In this document: positions 10,277 to 21,672 of the stretch, one piece after another
Position numbering within the stretch: position 1 is the first letter of the stretch
Layout of the letters: each line of letters opens with the position of its first letter
From: Tubiluchus corallicola
Lineage: Eukaryota; Priapulida; Priapulimorpha; Priapulimorphida; Tubiluchidae
NCBI GenBank assembly: GCA_030141605.1
Contig: JAQGDQ010001576.1
Span: forward strand, 1 to 34,084
Length of the DNA: 34,084 bases
Direction of reading: 5' to 3'
Position numbers and translations under genes: made by a program
Notes under the pieces: model-generated
The model's input: the letters and a program-made list of their open reading frames with translations, nothing else
Database searches by the model: none
Told to the model about the DNA's origin: nothing

Positions 10277-12735
10277 TTAATAATCGAATCTTTTTGGTGG
10301 CTTTGACACACGGCCACTTCTAGTAGTAACTACATTTTCCTCTGGTATTTCCTTACGATTAGGATTTTTGGCATTTACATCCTGAGGAACTTTCATTTTT
10401 GGAGCAACCTGATTTCCATTAGACTTGTCTTCTAAATTATTGGCTGAAACATCTGGTATATGTATATTTTGATTATTCATCCTAGGTATATAAGTAGCTT
10501 TAGGAAGTTCATACTGAATCAATTGGCTTCTAGTTGGATAGGAACTAAGACGTTGTTTTCCTTCACTGTTAGCTTGGTAAGTAGATAAATGTAGGAAATT
10601 CCGATTTCGCCGATACTTCTTGGCATTATACCCAACAATATAAGACCTTGGAGTATTATTATGTGCTATAACTGTAGCCGGTAGCCACTGGCTATTATTA
10701 GCTTCAGGAAAGGGAGCCATGCATGCAGGATCTCCAGGAAATAAAACTGGTAAGTCTAGGCTAGCTTTCTGGTCATAGTAGAACTGTTGTCTGTTCTTTT
10801 CTTCTCCAAATTTTCTTTGAATATCTTGCATATCATAGGTCTGAGGTTTTAGCAATTCAACTGATGTGGAATTTTAGTTCTCAGCCTCCTAGACATTAGA
10901 AGTTGACACGGAGACAAGCCACAGCTTAAAGGTGTAGTACGGTAATCAAGCAAAGCATACTGTTTATCCTCACATTTCTTCCATAAACTTTTGACAATTT
11001 GCACCCCTCTTTCCGACTGTCCATTTGACTAAGGATACATTGGCAAAGAAGTCACATGTCTGATACCATACTCTTCATGAAACTTATCAAACCCATCGAA
11101 CTATACTGTTGTCATTATCAGTACTTCTGGTATTCCATGTCTGCAAATCTGATTCTTCAGCTTATCAATAACACACGAGCTAGTCATGTCTTCCAACTGT
11201 TCTACTTCAATGTATTTTGAAAAATAATCCATTGTAACAAAGTAGTGCTTTATTACCATTCAAACAAATTAGATGCTAAATCCATCCATGGAGCTTCTGG
11301 TGTCTTAGTTGCACATAAGGGCTCTTTTGTTTTTGATTGTTTTGATATGTGTTGCATAAATCACAGTCACCAATCTATTCTTCAATTTGTGCCGACATGC
11401 CTGGCCAAAACAACAAATCACGTGCTTTCTTTTTACACTTTACAATTCCCATGTGAGTGTTGTGCACTTGACGCAACATGTTTTTCTCATGCTTGGCGGA
11501 ACTACAATACGTTGACCTTTGTAAACCATACCATCATACACAGCAAAACTATCTCTGTCTTTCCAAAAAGGTCTAACTAAATGTGGAACTTCTTTACAAG
11601 TGTCTGGCCAACCATTTAATATCATTTTGTACAACTCATATAATTCATTTGCTGTTGTCCCCTGAAACTGTTTGTATCTGTCTGGTGCCACTGATATGTG
11701 CTGTACCATATTAACATACAGTTTTATTTCCGGAGCTACATCTGATGAGTTAGCACGACTTAGCATATCACCTATCACTACTTCTTTGCGTGGTTTGTAC
11801 ATCATTTTAATATTGTACGGCTGTAATTTAAGGAGCATAGATTGTAGTCTCATCGGTGCTGATGATAATGATAACGGAAAATAATTTGCAATGGTTTATG
11901 AACATTTTCTACTCTGATCTCTCTACCGAAAATGTAGTAGTGAAATTTGCTACAACAATGCACAATGGACAACATTTCTTTGTGTCAATCTTTGTTCTCC
12001 TTCACTCATTATTCTAGATGTGTAGGCCACAGGTTGACCGTCTTGCAGCAAAACACCCCCAACTGCATAACTACTTGCATCACATTGGATCACTTGCTGG
12101 TGTTTGGGATCATGCACTGCCAACACTGGAGATTTACATGCCAGATATTTGAGTTTCTGGCAACTTTCCATTTGAGGTTTGTCCCAGTGAAACAGAGTTT
12201 TGTCTCTTATTATTTCCCTTAGTGGTGCATTTATTTCACTTAGTTCAGGAATAAATTTTCCTAGATACTGCATAAAACCTAGAAATCGTCGTACATCTTC
12301 CTTGCATGTGGGTGCAGGCATTTCTTGTGCTACTCTTACTTTGCCTGAATCTGCTCTTACTCCTATAGCATAACCACATGACCGTCATACTTAACTTCAG
12401 CTGGCATTTATAAAAAAATTATTTTAGGTTCCATTCACTAGTTTTTACATAGTTAGGTCATGATGTTCATTGTCTGTACCAGCTACTATGGCATCATCCA
12501 TGATTGCACGTGCTCCATCAATATCTTCAACCATTTTATCCATAATTCTTTGATAAATTTCCAGTGCTGACTTAACACCAAAAGGAAGCTTTAGCCATCT
12601 ATAGCTTCCTAATGGTGTATTCATTGTGATCAAAAGACTGCATTCATAATCCAAAGGAATTTGGAGACAGCCCGACTTTGCATCCACAACAGAGAACACT
12701 TTTGCATCGGGCATTGAAGATTTGGATGTCTTCAA
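10277..12735 (-). mobile_element. Broken Ty3/gypsy pol (RT-RNase H-integrase with intact C-terminus), copy B
   Basis: Same pol as copy A with the natural 3' end retained. Pieces on -: RT 12735-12445 (MDD box), RT connection/RNase H 12321-11950, RNase H end and integrase zinc region 11853-11440, integrase core about 11260-10890 with the shared TAG at 11031-11029. The 192-residue integrase C-terminus (10855-10277) carries a 'WLPATVIAHNNTPRSYIV'-type fold, 'YRRNRNFLHL' and the tail 'TTRSGRVSKPPKRF' typical of gypsy pols. This last frame runs unbroken through 10686, where similarity to copy A begins, so 10686 is native sequence and 2025 in copy A is the breakpoint. RT N-terminus, protease and gag are missing; a minisatellite begins at 12736. 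Confidence 0.9.
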
Positions 12736-12946
12736 TCCTCTAAGAAGTCTTCTAAGAGAACCTCTGTTTCCCGAGAAGTCCTCTTTCCTCTACAAGTCTT
12801 CTGTCTTCTAGGAAGTCCTGTAGGGAATCAGTAGGAAGACCTTTGTCTTCTTGGAAGTCCTCTGTCCTTTTGGAAGTCTTTTATCCTCCAGGAAGTCATC
12901 TAGGAAGACATTTGTCTTCAAGAAAATTCCTGTCCTTCAACAGGTC
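12736..12946. repeat. Degenerate GAAGTC/TCTTC minisatellite, copy B
   Basis: Near-identical to 4075-4285 (one difference noticed: 'tctaagagaacc' for 'tctaggagaacc'). Such low change in a degenerate tandem array argues for recent duplication or gene conversion. Confidence 0.75.
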
Positions 12947-13089
12947 ATCTGCCCTATAGAACATGTCAGCCATTACTGACAATGTGGAAAAAAATCCAAA
13001 ATACGAATCAATGGATAACAATCATAACATAAGTGAGGAAAAAGTAAATGCGAGTGTTGTAAAGTATTCCAATAAATAATCACATGAAC

Positions 13090-13090
<1 letters not shown>

Positions 13091-13120
<30 letters not shown>

Positions 13121-13143
13121 TAATAATAATAATAATAATAATA
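13091..13143. repeat. (AAT)n microsatellite, copy B
   Basis: About 53 bases of AAT repeats interrupted by one AAC, shorter than the 72-base uninterrupted tract in copy A. The flanks just after it also differ from copy A. Confidence 0.95.
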
Positions 13144-13331
13144 AACTTATTTTTTTGGAAAAATTCTTTGTAAAAAAATAACGCATATGTGTTTAAATAA
13201 CTGAAAAAGAAATGCAAATACAGAGAAGAGCAGTTAATTTATGTCAGTGCTGAGAAGTAAAAAGACATTTAGTTCACACCCATTTGTCTATCTCATTTAG
13301 TTCACCGTTAACAGTTTGCTTAGTTCGACAG

Positions 13332-13628
13332 TATCAATTCAATTCAATTCAATTTTATTTTCTCAATAGCAGTTAAAATTCGACAATTATTGAGTAGCAG
13401 AAATGAATATTTAATCTAGTCAAATTTTTAAATAGTAAGCGAGAACTTATTGAGAATTGAATACGAGGTTACATTGTGAATAATAACAATGGTTATACAA
13501 TATGCATAAATTTATGGCAAAACAGATACAGTGACGTAAAGATGCAATACAAAAAATCAATAAATATCTCATATCAAATGAAAGCAAAAAAAAACAAACT
13601 AAATTCTTCAAGGTAAGCAAAAATTGTC
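13332..13628 (-). mobile_element. Probable LINE 3' end with (TTGAA)n tail, copy B
   Basis: Counterpart of 4694-4990. The pentamer tail at 13332-13351 is unchanged; several substitutions and small indels separate the copies at about 13375-13460. Confidence 0.45.
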
Positions 13629-14552
13629 AAATAATAAAGTGATTATAACAAGCAAAACACAATTTAACTTAAGATAAAAAGAAGTTATCACAAGCAAAGC
13701 AAAAGAGAATTCACCTTTGGGCAAAAATTATATCACACAAAAGCAACAAAATCAAACTCAAGAGCAAAAACAAAATTCAGTTTAAAGCAAAACATATACT
13801 AAGCAACAGTAACCAAAATCAGGGCAAGGCGAAACTAAAAAGTCAAAACAAGGCTAGAACAAAATATATAATTTGGCGAACAGAATTTATGGGATGCAAC
13901 TTTCAATCCAAAAGCAAAGCAGAGTAACCGAATATATTCATGCAATAAATAAAACTTTCTGAATACGGGTACTTATATCCAAGTAATTCCTTCTTAAGGG
14001 GCACTGCCTTAGGTTCTACGGAGCATTGCTATAGTTTTGATGTTAGTTGTACTAATAATGAGGATGTATTGTCGATCTGTGCTTGTAATACATCCTTTTG
14101 TTACTTGCCCTGTGCATAACCTTTGTTCTGAAAAGCATGCAGCGAAGCCACCTGAATGTTCAAGTAGGCAAAGCCAAGGTCAGCTACCTTTGCTACCTGC
14201 TACTTCGCAACATTCCGCTTCCCAAGCCTAGCGTGAGTACTTGGGGCATGTCTAATATTGATTTTCTTTCAGGGCACGCGGCTAGCAATCCAAATGCAGC
14301 ATTGGGCACGCGAGTTAGTCCAAGTAATCAAAATTTTGGGCAAAATATTTTTGTAATAAATTGTCATTTTGATTTTATTATTCGGATTCGGTTTTGGTTT
14401 GGCATTGACTTAGTTGAGACATGTCGCACGGTGTAGGTCGCGGGGCCATCCGTCCTGCCTCCATTAAAAGCGGAGAGCAGTCCAATATGATGGTTTTTTA
14501 TCAATGGAAATATATTGTTTTCGATTAGCCAACTATGATTCAATCAATATAC
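13629..14552. other. Unassigned segment of the duplication, copy B
   Basis: Counterpart of 4991-5914 and identical to it as far as I compared, including the short + frames (14037-14231, 14098-14436). No recognisable product. Confidence 0.4.
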
Positions 14553-16523
14553 AATTATTATTATTAGTTTATTTCGTATAAAAATATACAGCTTACAAAG
14601 ATAAAGATATCAGTAAAGAAACGTATCTACAGAAATTCAACTTTATAATAACAACTCATTGTAGCACCCTTATAATTATATTACAGTATACAGTGTTGGA
14701 AGGAGCTATAATAGGTATCTTAAAACATAATCTTTAAATGATATTTTTAGCCTTTAATTTTACATTTTTGTTTAATTTAACAATTTGACGCTTACATTTT
14801 GTCTAAAATCGAATATTTTTCTATAAGCAGTGTTCCATTTTACACTGATGGCATTAACTTCATTGTTTGATATACCCGCAATTTGGCATCCGTATAATAA
14901 AATGGGTAGACAATATGTATTGATTAGAGTTTTAGCTACTATGTCATTACGATTATGGCTCATACTTCAGAGAATATTATTCACGGGACCAATAAATTTT
15001 CTTTTTATCCTTGAAACATCAATAGAAAACATCACTTGTCAAAATATCGCATCCCAAATGCTTTACTGTCTGTTTCCAGATCAGCTGTTTACCGCAAAAA
15101 CAGATTACAATCTCTGCAGTAAAGCTTTTGCCAAGATAAAGAAGCCATGTTTTATTGGGATTAAATGAGATAATCCATTCTACATCATATTTTTCACAGA
15201 TTTTAAGCATTTCACGTGTCTACATGACCCTGACAACAAGGCAATGTCATCAGCATACATGACAGTGCCTACAAAAATATCTGCCACATAACAACCATAA
15301 CCAGCTGAACGCAATTAACGTATAAGGTCGTCTGTATATGCAGCATATAAAATCGGTGATACTACACCTCCTTGCTTGACACCTGTTTCTATACAAAACT
15401 GTGTACTATACTGATCTTGCCATTTGACGCAACCCATAAGTTTAGTATATAACAACCCTCTGTGCAGTACTCTATCAAAAGCTTTGGAGGCATCTATAAA
15501 TGCGACATATACAGGATTATTTCTTGCGGTGAAAAAATTTACAGTTTCTTTTATGGTACGTATGGCACGACTGCAACTTGATTCCACTCTAAAACCGAAT
15601 TGTAATTCGTCACTTTCTAAGCAATCACCGAACTTTGCCAGTAAAACAGATTCAAATAATTTTGGATACTGGCAGTTAGTGCAACTGCATGATAATTATT
15701 GAAATCTGTTAGGTCGCCATTGTTTTCTTTAACAAGGGGTATAATTATTCCTTTCCCAAAATCATTTAGCACGTAATAGTGTCTGTATATAAGATTAAAC
15801 AGCATTGCTATGTACAGTGATAATACTCTACGAGCATATAACAAATGTTCAGCATATATTTGATCATAGACTGCTGATTTACCTTTGCTCATGGTTTGTA
15901 TCATGGCATATATTTCATCTACACTAACAGTACAGTCATAGAACGAGCTCTCAGAATAATTAGTTAGTTTAGTAAGTACATCTGTCTTCAAAGATTCATC
16001 CTTGACAATCATTAAGCTTATTAGTGTACTTTACATTTTTTGGACAATATCGTTTCTTCCATATTTTCCAAAAACAATTCATATTCTTGTCCATGAACTA
16101 GTAACATTTGTACATTGTTGCTTTTGTCAGCTTTTTTGGGCATTAAGGTAATTTTTGAGCATAATATAAAGTTTTTTGTCTATACGCAATTACATGCAAG
16201 TAAGAACTCATAGCTGGATAAAATCACTTTATATTGTTTTTTAACGTATTTCAATGTACTTATTAAAGCACCATTTATCAGCGCCATTACGTTATAGAGT
16301 TGTTTTTTGCAGTTATTCGTTATTGCTAATGGATGTTCTCTAGAACAGCGCACATCACAAAATTTCGCAAAGAAGAAATTGGTGCAAAATTGAAAATGCT
16401 TACGATTTTGTTTGAAAGTAATAGGCACACGTCACGTTAATGTCACCAACAATAATTTCAAACTTTTGGTTAACAATTTTTTGTGAAAACTCAGGATTTT
16501 GGATAAAGTTGACTTAATATTAT
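14553..16523 (-). mobile_element. Broken LINE reverse transcriptase (CR1/L2/Jockey type), copy B
   Basis: Counterpart of 5915-7885. RT pieces on -: 16012-15617 and 15587-15315; connection 14963-14772; linker 16428-16180. The internal TAA and frame changes match copies A and C. At 16160-16260 copy B agrees with inverted copy C (ending 'LLACNCV' in the linker frame) where copy A differs ('LRTCNCV'). Confidence 0.87.
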
Positions 16524-16596
16524 AATGCTGCTCATGTCACGAAGAGAATCTATTCATTCATAATTATCGTAGAAGAAGTTCAAATCTGCTCACCAA

Positions 16597-16881
16597 ATGC
16601 AGTTCAACTTCACTCAAAGAGGTATGTTATCAGATCAGGTTTTTGCACTTCAGCTGGCTAAATCTGCTCTAAAAATGCGTTGCTTTTGTCTTCGAAAAGT
16701 GATTTTTGGATTCACAGCGGTTTGTTTACTAACATTATTAATCGCCTACAAAATAAGAGTTTTGAGTCTCGGTGAGCGCAAGTTCATTACTTTCGGTGAA
16801 AATTCAAAGCTTTTCACATCTAATGCACGTTCAGGAGATATTTGGCAATATTTGTCATCATACGCAGATTGTGCACATTGA
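16597..16881 (+). pseudogene. Truncated carbohydrate sulfotransferase (copy B)
   Basis: The first 90 codons match the gene at 7960 (one change noticed: Lys54 codon AAA to AGA). After 16868 the frame reads four foreign residues (Asp-Cys-Ala-His) and stops. It keeps the membrane anchor but lacks both PAPS-binding motifs, so it cannot be a sulfotransferase. If transcribed it would encode a short anchored peptide. The break is followed by about 100 bases of unique sequence, then the 64-bp satellite. Confidence 0.88.
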
Positions 16882-16968
16882 TTGCGTTAATTCGTTACCA
16901 GCATTTTGTGCTCAAGGATTAGTAATTAGTGACCGCAAATTAATATTTCATGTGCACGGAATAATTGG

Positions 16969-17715
16969 TGCGGTCCTGAAGAATGCAAAATAAGGCTTGA
17001 GCAGACAAATGTTCTTCCAGTGTCAACCGACATGCGGTCCTGAATAATGCAAAATAAGAGTCGAGCAGACAAATGTTCTTCCAGTGTCAACCGACATGCG
17101 GTCCTGAATAATGCAAAATAATGGTCGAGCAGACAAATGTTCTTCCAGTGTCAACCGACATGCGGTCCTGAGGTGTGGTGGGGTTTTGTGTGTGGGTTGT
17201 GTTGTGTGGTGGGTGTTTTGTGTGTGCGGTCCTGAAGAATGCAAAATAAGGCTTGAGCAGACAAATGTTCTTCCAGTGTCAACCGACATTCGGTCCTGAA
17301 TAATGCAAAATAAGGGTCGAGCAGACAAATGTTCTTCCAGTGTCAACCGACATGCGGTCCTGAATAATGCAAAATAATGGTCGAGCAGACAAATGTTCTT
17401 CCAGTGTCAACCGACATGCGGTCCTGAATAATGCAAAATAAGAGTCGAGCAGACAAATGTTCTTCCAGTGTCAACCGACATGCGGTCCTGAGGAATGCAA
17501 AATAAGGCTTGAGCAGACAAATGTTCTTCCAGTGTCAACCGACATGCGGTCCTGAGGAATGCAAAATAAGGCTTGAGCAGACAAATGTTCTTCCAGTGTC
17601 AACCGACATTCGGTCCTGAATAATGCAAAATAAGGGTCGAGCAGACAAATGTTCTTCCAGTGTCAACCGACATGCGGTCCTGAATAATGCAAAATAAGGG
17701 TCGAGCAGACAAATG
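16969..17715. repeat. 64-bp satellite, 12 units, no register slips
   Basis: Units start at 16969, 17033, 17097, 17161, 17225, 17289, 17353, 17417, 17481, 17545, 17609 and 17673 (last one 43 bases). Each opens with 'tgcggtcctga' or 'ttcggtcctga' and contains 'gcagacaaatgttcttcc'. Variants differ mainly at positions 11-32 ('aagaatg..ggcttg', 'aataatg..gagtcg', '..tggtcg', '..gggtcg'). Unit 4 (17161-17224) keeps only the first 11 bases, then has GT-rich sequence, yet is still exactly 64 bases. Short reading frames here are by-products of a period that is not a multiple of three. Confidence 0.95.
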
Positions 17716-17975
17716 CTAACATTTTGTTCATTTGTTAAATTTAAGATCTATTTGCATATTTTCTGCTTTACCATGTATTCACACCATTTGCTGGCCTTTC
17801 TTAAGTTATACAGGAGTGGCTAATTAAATATCCTCCTTGTCTTTCGACTACCCATCTCTGCACACTTTACATAATTTGTGGTAATTTTCTTGTGAATATA
17901 ATATTGGAGATAAATAAACTTTTGAATTGGGAAAAAAATAAAAATTGTGAAATGACACTTAACTAATTGCATTTT

Positions 17976-19149
17976 TTAAAATACTGGAAACCGAAAATCT
18001 GTTTTCATGTACTGCTTTACTATAAAATAGATGATGTATTTTAGCTCTCCACACAATTTCCCTGCACCACCCACCAGTCGTGTATGTCGTAAACTTTCTG
18101 GGGTTGGTTTTGGGTTGTTCAGCTTTTCACACAAAAGGCAAAAACTTTCACCAGGATTTATTTTGATGCCATAATATCTCTTCCAATGAAAATATTTTGA
18201 ATATTCAATGTCATTTTTGTCCAAGTATAGTAAATATTTGGCAAGTTGTTTTGGAGATGCAAAATCAGCAGTGTTGATAACTGAATGAGGGGGTGTTAGT
18301 TTACTATAGTCAGCACTTCCCCTGACAACTGGTACAACGTCATACATCAACATATTGTACACTTTTTCAGTTATATAGTCACGGCAGAAAGAATTCTCGA
18401 ACGATAAGTAAAACTTGTAGTCTCTTTCAAGCATCTCATTGCAGTACCTCTTTTCTACACATGTTAGGTTACCACATTTACCATAAACGTCCACTTTTAG
18501 ATACTTCTTCAATTCTTTGACATACTCCATGCGGTCAGTATAGGATGATCTGCAGTTACTTACAAACCATGCAACAAGTTTCGTTTTTCCTTTTGGTATG
18601 GTTAGAATTTTTTGCTCTTTTCTAAAAAATCTACCGTACAAACGCGGAATATCTGAATCTTGGCGATATGTCATTGTCCAATTAAATGTGTTGTTTAATT
18701 GTGTCAGATCAGGATTTTTACCACGTGTAGTGAGTTTCATTCCTTATCGGACTTTCTTCCACAAAGAAAACCCAGCGCTGCCCTGATGGCCTGGAAATAG
18801 GAAAAGGATCTGTTGGAAAGTCTTTTCCTATTCTCATATGTACAACCACTGCAGCACTTTCATTCAAGCGAGATTTGTCGTGTGTTATTTCACAGTTTCT
18901 TTGGCGATCTGGACACATGCGAGAAAAAGGATTTTTAAATCCCTCCCAGAAGAACGGACTGTGATTGTACATATTCCAGAGTAGTACAACTTTTTTGTCT
19001 AATTTTGCACTTGGGTCTTGAAAAAAACTAATGTTTCTTACTTTCCCAGCATTCTCCACGTGTTTCCATGATATGTTACTTGAAATTGTCCATATACAAA
19101 TTGAAACCAGGCAAACAAAACATATACTTTTTGCTATTTTTTTATTCAT
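17976..19149 (-). pseudogene. Alpha-1,3-fucosyltransferase (GT10), one frameshift
   Basis: GT10 enzymes transfer fucose from GDP-fucose to GlcNAc in Golgi glycans. Read on -, frame 1 (19149-18718) has a short tail, a membrane anchor near residues 7-24 (SICFVCLVSICIWTISS), a stem, and the donor-domain start up to 'WVFFVEESPI'. Frame 2 (about 18735-17976) has the family motif 'FNWTMTYRQDSDIPRLYG', 'KLVAWFVSNC', and the strongest GT10 signature 'YKFYLSFENSFCRDYITEKV' followed by 'VVPVVRG' and 'DFASPKQLAKYLLYLDKN'. All blocks are in order, and total length (about 390 residues) is normal. The frames meet at about 18720-18732, where one extra base (or two missing) shifts the reading and a TAA follows. 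One indel may be a recent mutation or a sequencing error. Upstream and downstream flanks look non-coding. Confidence 0.88.
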
Positions 19150-19749
19150 CTTCTCATTTCAATTCAATTTTAAATTAAATAAATTCACAAACAAAAAGCC
19201 CTCAACAAGTTTTGCAGATAGGAATGGTATAAAACAATAAATATTTTTGCAACCTTATCAGAAAATCACAGCGTTGTAAAGTAGCCTTGAATGCTGATCA
19301 CTATGTAGTTGCTTTTACACTCAATGTTGTTTCGCATATTCAATGACAAAGCCATGAAATTCAGCAGATATTTAGTATTTTTGCGATGTTGTAAAGCATT
19401 TTCTGAACGATTACAAAATACACGCAAACTGATAAATGCTTATTCATAATTTAAAACCTGTCCGCACTTACATTGCAATTGTGCACTTACAAAAAGTCTT
19501 TGATTTTTTCGAGTCAGAATGCTCCGCCATAATTCTGAAAAAAATATCACAATAACTCTTATAATTAGTAGAGTCAATATAATCGAAAAATACGCCCGAA
19601 AACGTTTTTGTTGTTTTCTTGTGTATTTGGTCCAGAGAATAATCTATTGTGAAAACAAGGCCATAATTTCAGCACTACCAAACGTCTAGTTATGACTAAA
19701 ATGTTCATCTATTTGATTCCACAGCGTGAAAGTTTGCACCGTGCCAAGA

Positions 19750-20215
19750 GTTCATAAAGGCGATTAATTTTTATTATGGAGTCAATCGAAATTCGTCCAA
19801 TATGGCCTCAGTTTTCAAGATGACCGACTAAGTAGTTTGATCACAAAGGCTGTTTCTTAGCTACAAGAGCATACAAGATAATGATGTTGCTATCTAAATA
19901 TAAATTTTCAAGGTCAGGATATCCATAGCTGATGTTTAAATGCCCCTATAATATCACCCCACTTAGATGGCTGCTAAGACAGCTGCAAATGTTCCACAAA
20001 ATAATTGCTAATTTTGCCTTAAAGCATGAAATACTAAAACCTATCCCTCTGATTAATTTTAAATGCCAGCCGAAAATTATCCAATATGGTCACAGCATTC
20101 AAGATGGCTGACAAGATGACTGTTCCAATCTCATAATGGCCATACTTTTTAGGAATTGTGAACAAAGTTTTTGCGAGTTATTATAGGGCAACAAGAACAT
20201 ATTATAGGGCATATG
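19750..20215. repeat. Two diverged copies of an unclassified repeat
   Basis: A core near 19759-19835 ('gattaattttta...', 'gtccaatatggcc', 'ttcaagatgaccgac') recurs at 20042-20115 ('gattaattttaaa...', 'atccaatatggtc', 'ttcaagatggctgac'), a spacing of about 284 bases. Weaker similarity continues after each core ('acaagagcatacaagata' against 'acaagaacatattata'). This looks like a diverged tandem pair or two fragments of one interspersed family. No protein-coding signal; 19150-19749 holds nothing else I can name. Confidence 0.5.
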
Positions 20216-20899
20216 AACAGGAAAATCAACATCTCAGGTGTAATTAATGTTTCTTTTTTCTTTAAACAAGTTGAAATGCAGAAGGGCTCACTTGAAAAAC
20301 CAGCGGGTATAAGGATTGATGCTACGTTTTACAGGGGTTTACTTAGGCATTATGGTTTTCCATGTGAAGCATGACATACATAGATTTCAAACATTCCAAC
20401 ATAAAAATCTTGTATGAAATGGTGGAGGAGATTATGATTATTTTTACTATTTCATTTACTTTTTAGTTAGTTAACATAAATCAGAACAGTTCATATTATC
20501 ACAACTATTTTTAGTAGTTTCGCAAAGGGCAAATAGCAAACAGAAGTGACAAAGTAATAAGAAAAACAAGATGTGTACTTACCAGTTAACCCTTCCCCAG
20601 AGTGGACAAGGACATGGTTGAGGAGTCCACGGACGTAGCTCACTCCAAAGTCAGTCACATCAAAACATCAACATCTTCAGTCTATGGAAGTAACAATCAC
20701 ACGTGAAGTTGCAGCACCAATCACACTTACCCCACGCATACAAGCATCTGACTTACCCCACGTTTGTGCTTGAACGTGTTGCTACATTCTAATGTGACAA
20801 TGCCAACACAGTCATGTATAGCTGCGACAGTTGGCCAAGCACATAAAGACCTGTCCACAAGAAAAAGAGTGTCCTGGGATGTAATGTTGGATCATACTG
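20216..20899. other. No feature recognised
   Basis: Mixed-composition sequence between the repeat pair and the LINE scrap. A 67-codon frame at 20171-20374 has no family resemblance. The part from about 20590 could be more of the LINE that ends at 21114, but no diagnostic motif was seen. Confidence 0.3.
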
Positions 20900-21114
20900 A
20901 ACATCTTCATCCCATTACAGCAAATCCTAAACATTACTTTACAAGGTTTAACGAATATCATGTCCCTTACTGTCGTACTAATAGTGCCAGGCACTTTATT
21001 AAATTCACAGCCCCCAATAACTGGAATAAAATAAGTGCCCAAGTAAAAATACACAAAACTATTTATAGTTTCAAAAAGTACTTGAAAAGGACCATTTTGG
21101 ATTCATACTTATAA
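20900..21114 (+). mobile_element. LINE pol C-terminal fragment (Jockey/CR1-like)
   Basis: The last about 70 codons of a frame ending at 21114 follow the typical C-terminus of LINE reverse transcriptases: 'HYFTRFNEYHVPYCRTNSA' (TR...N..VP.CRT), then 'FIKFTAPNNWNKI' (GP..WN.I), then 'YSFKKYLKRTIL' (FKK.LK). The RT domain itself is not visible upstream, so this is a 5'-truncated copy. Its likely 3' UTR follows to about 21.3 kb. It is a different element from the LINE in the duplicated block. Confidence 0.72.
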
Positions 21115-21389
21115 TACAATTTTAGTGGTTCCATGTCTCATGCAGTCACAATATATGGCCTCCAATCAATTATAGTGCAATTTTAATATACCTCTATGTA
21201 AATTAAACATACACTGGGGTCGTTTCTTTTCCTCTTTTCCTTCTTCCTATCACTAATCTTACTATTTTTTTTCCATTCCATCATGTCTAGTAACCCTAAC
21301 CATTCTTCCATTCACTCATTTGTGCCACCTTAACAAGCCAAGCTTTCAAGGTGTCATACAGCAACTCTTTTATTTGGTTAATTTGACTT

Positions 21390-21629
21390 TGTTATGAGTT
21401 GGAATTGGTTACACAAAGCATGGTGAATAAACGGAGATGCATTTCCAACATTACTTCATTTTTATTGCCAGTAAACACAAAATAACAAAAACAAAACATC
21501 AGGGCTGTCATCCTGAGCAGCCGACGTTACTTCCACCTCTATAACAACTCTAACTAACTAGGCAAGTACAGAACACAGGTGAGAAGCCAACCTGGCGCTT
21601 AAATTAAAATCGGCAGGCGGGTCATAACA
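21390..21629 (-). mobile_element. Gypsy LTR, 240 bp
   Basis: Termini form a perfect 8-base inverted repeat: TGTTATGA at the + start (21390-21397) and TCATAACA at 21622-21629. On - it reads 'TGTTATGACC...CTCATAACA', with an AATAAA-type word in its second half. A purine tract and a gypsy pol fragment lie immediately upstream on -, so this is the 3' LTR. No matching 5' LTR is in the window. A candidate target duplicate would begin with 'gactt' at 21385-21389. Confidence 0.82.
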
Positions 21630-21646
21630 TCTCACCCCCATAAGAA
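21630..21646 (-). other. Gypsy polypurine tract
   Basis: On - 'cttatgggggtgaga' sits directly against the LTR start at 21629. It is the plus-strand primer position of an LTR retrotransposon and fixes the orientation of the element as -. Confidence 0.75.
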
Positions 21647-21672
21647 AAAAAACTTTGTATTTTTGTTTAGGT

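Larger units (their letters stand above)
10686..16868 (+). repeat. Segmental duplication, copy B
   Basis: Direct repeat of 2025-8231. Gypsy, minisatellite, microsatellite, LINE and the 5' end of the sulfotransferase lie in the same order and orientation. The match ends at 16868 ('tacgcaga'), after which the sequence is unrelated to the sulfotransferase. About 2.45 kb of single-copy sequence (8232-10685) separates the two copies. Confidence 0.95.

Noticed and set aside
17023-17346. 107-codon repetitive frame across the 64-bp array
   Set aside because: The repeat period is not a multiple of three and the apparent protein repeats only mirror the satellite; no start context or family.
16969-17715. 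CRISPR-like array
   Set aside because: There are no unique spacers; the whole 64-base unit repeats, in an animal genome.
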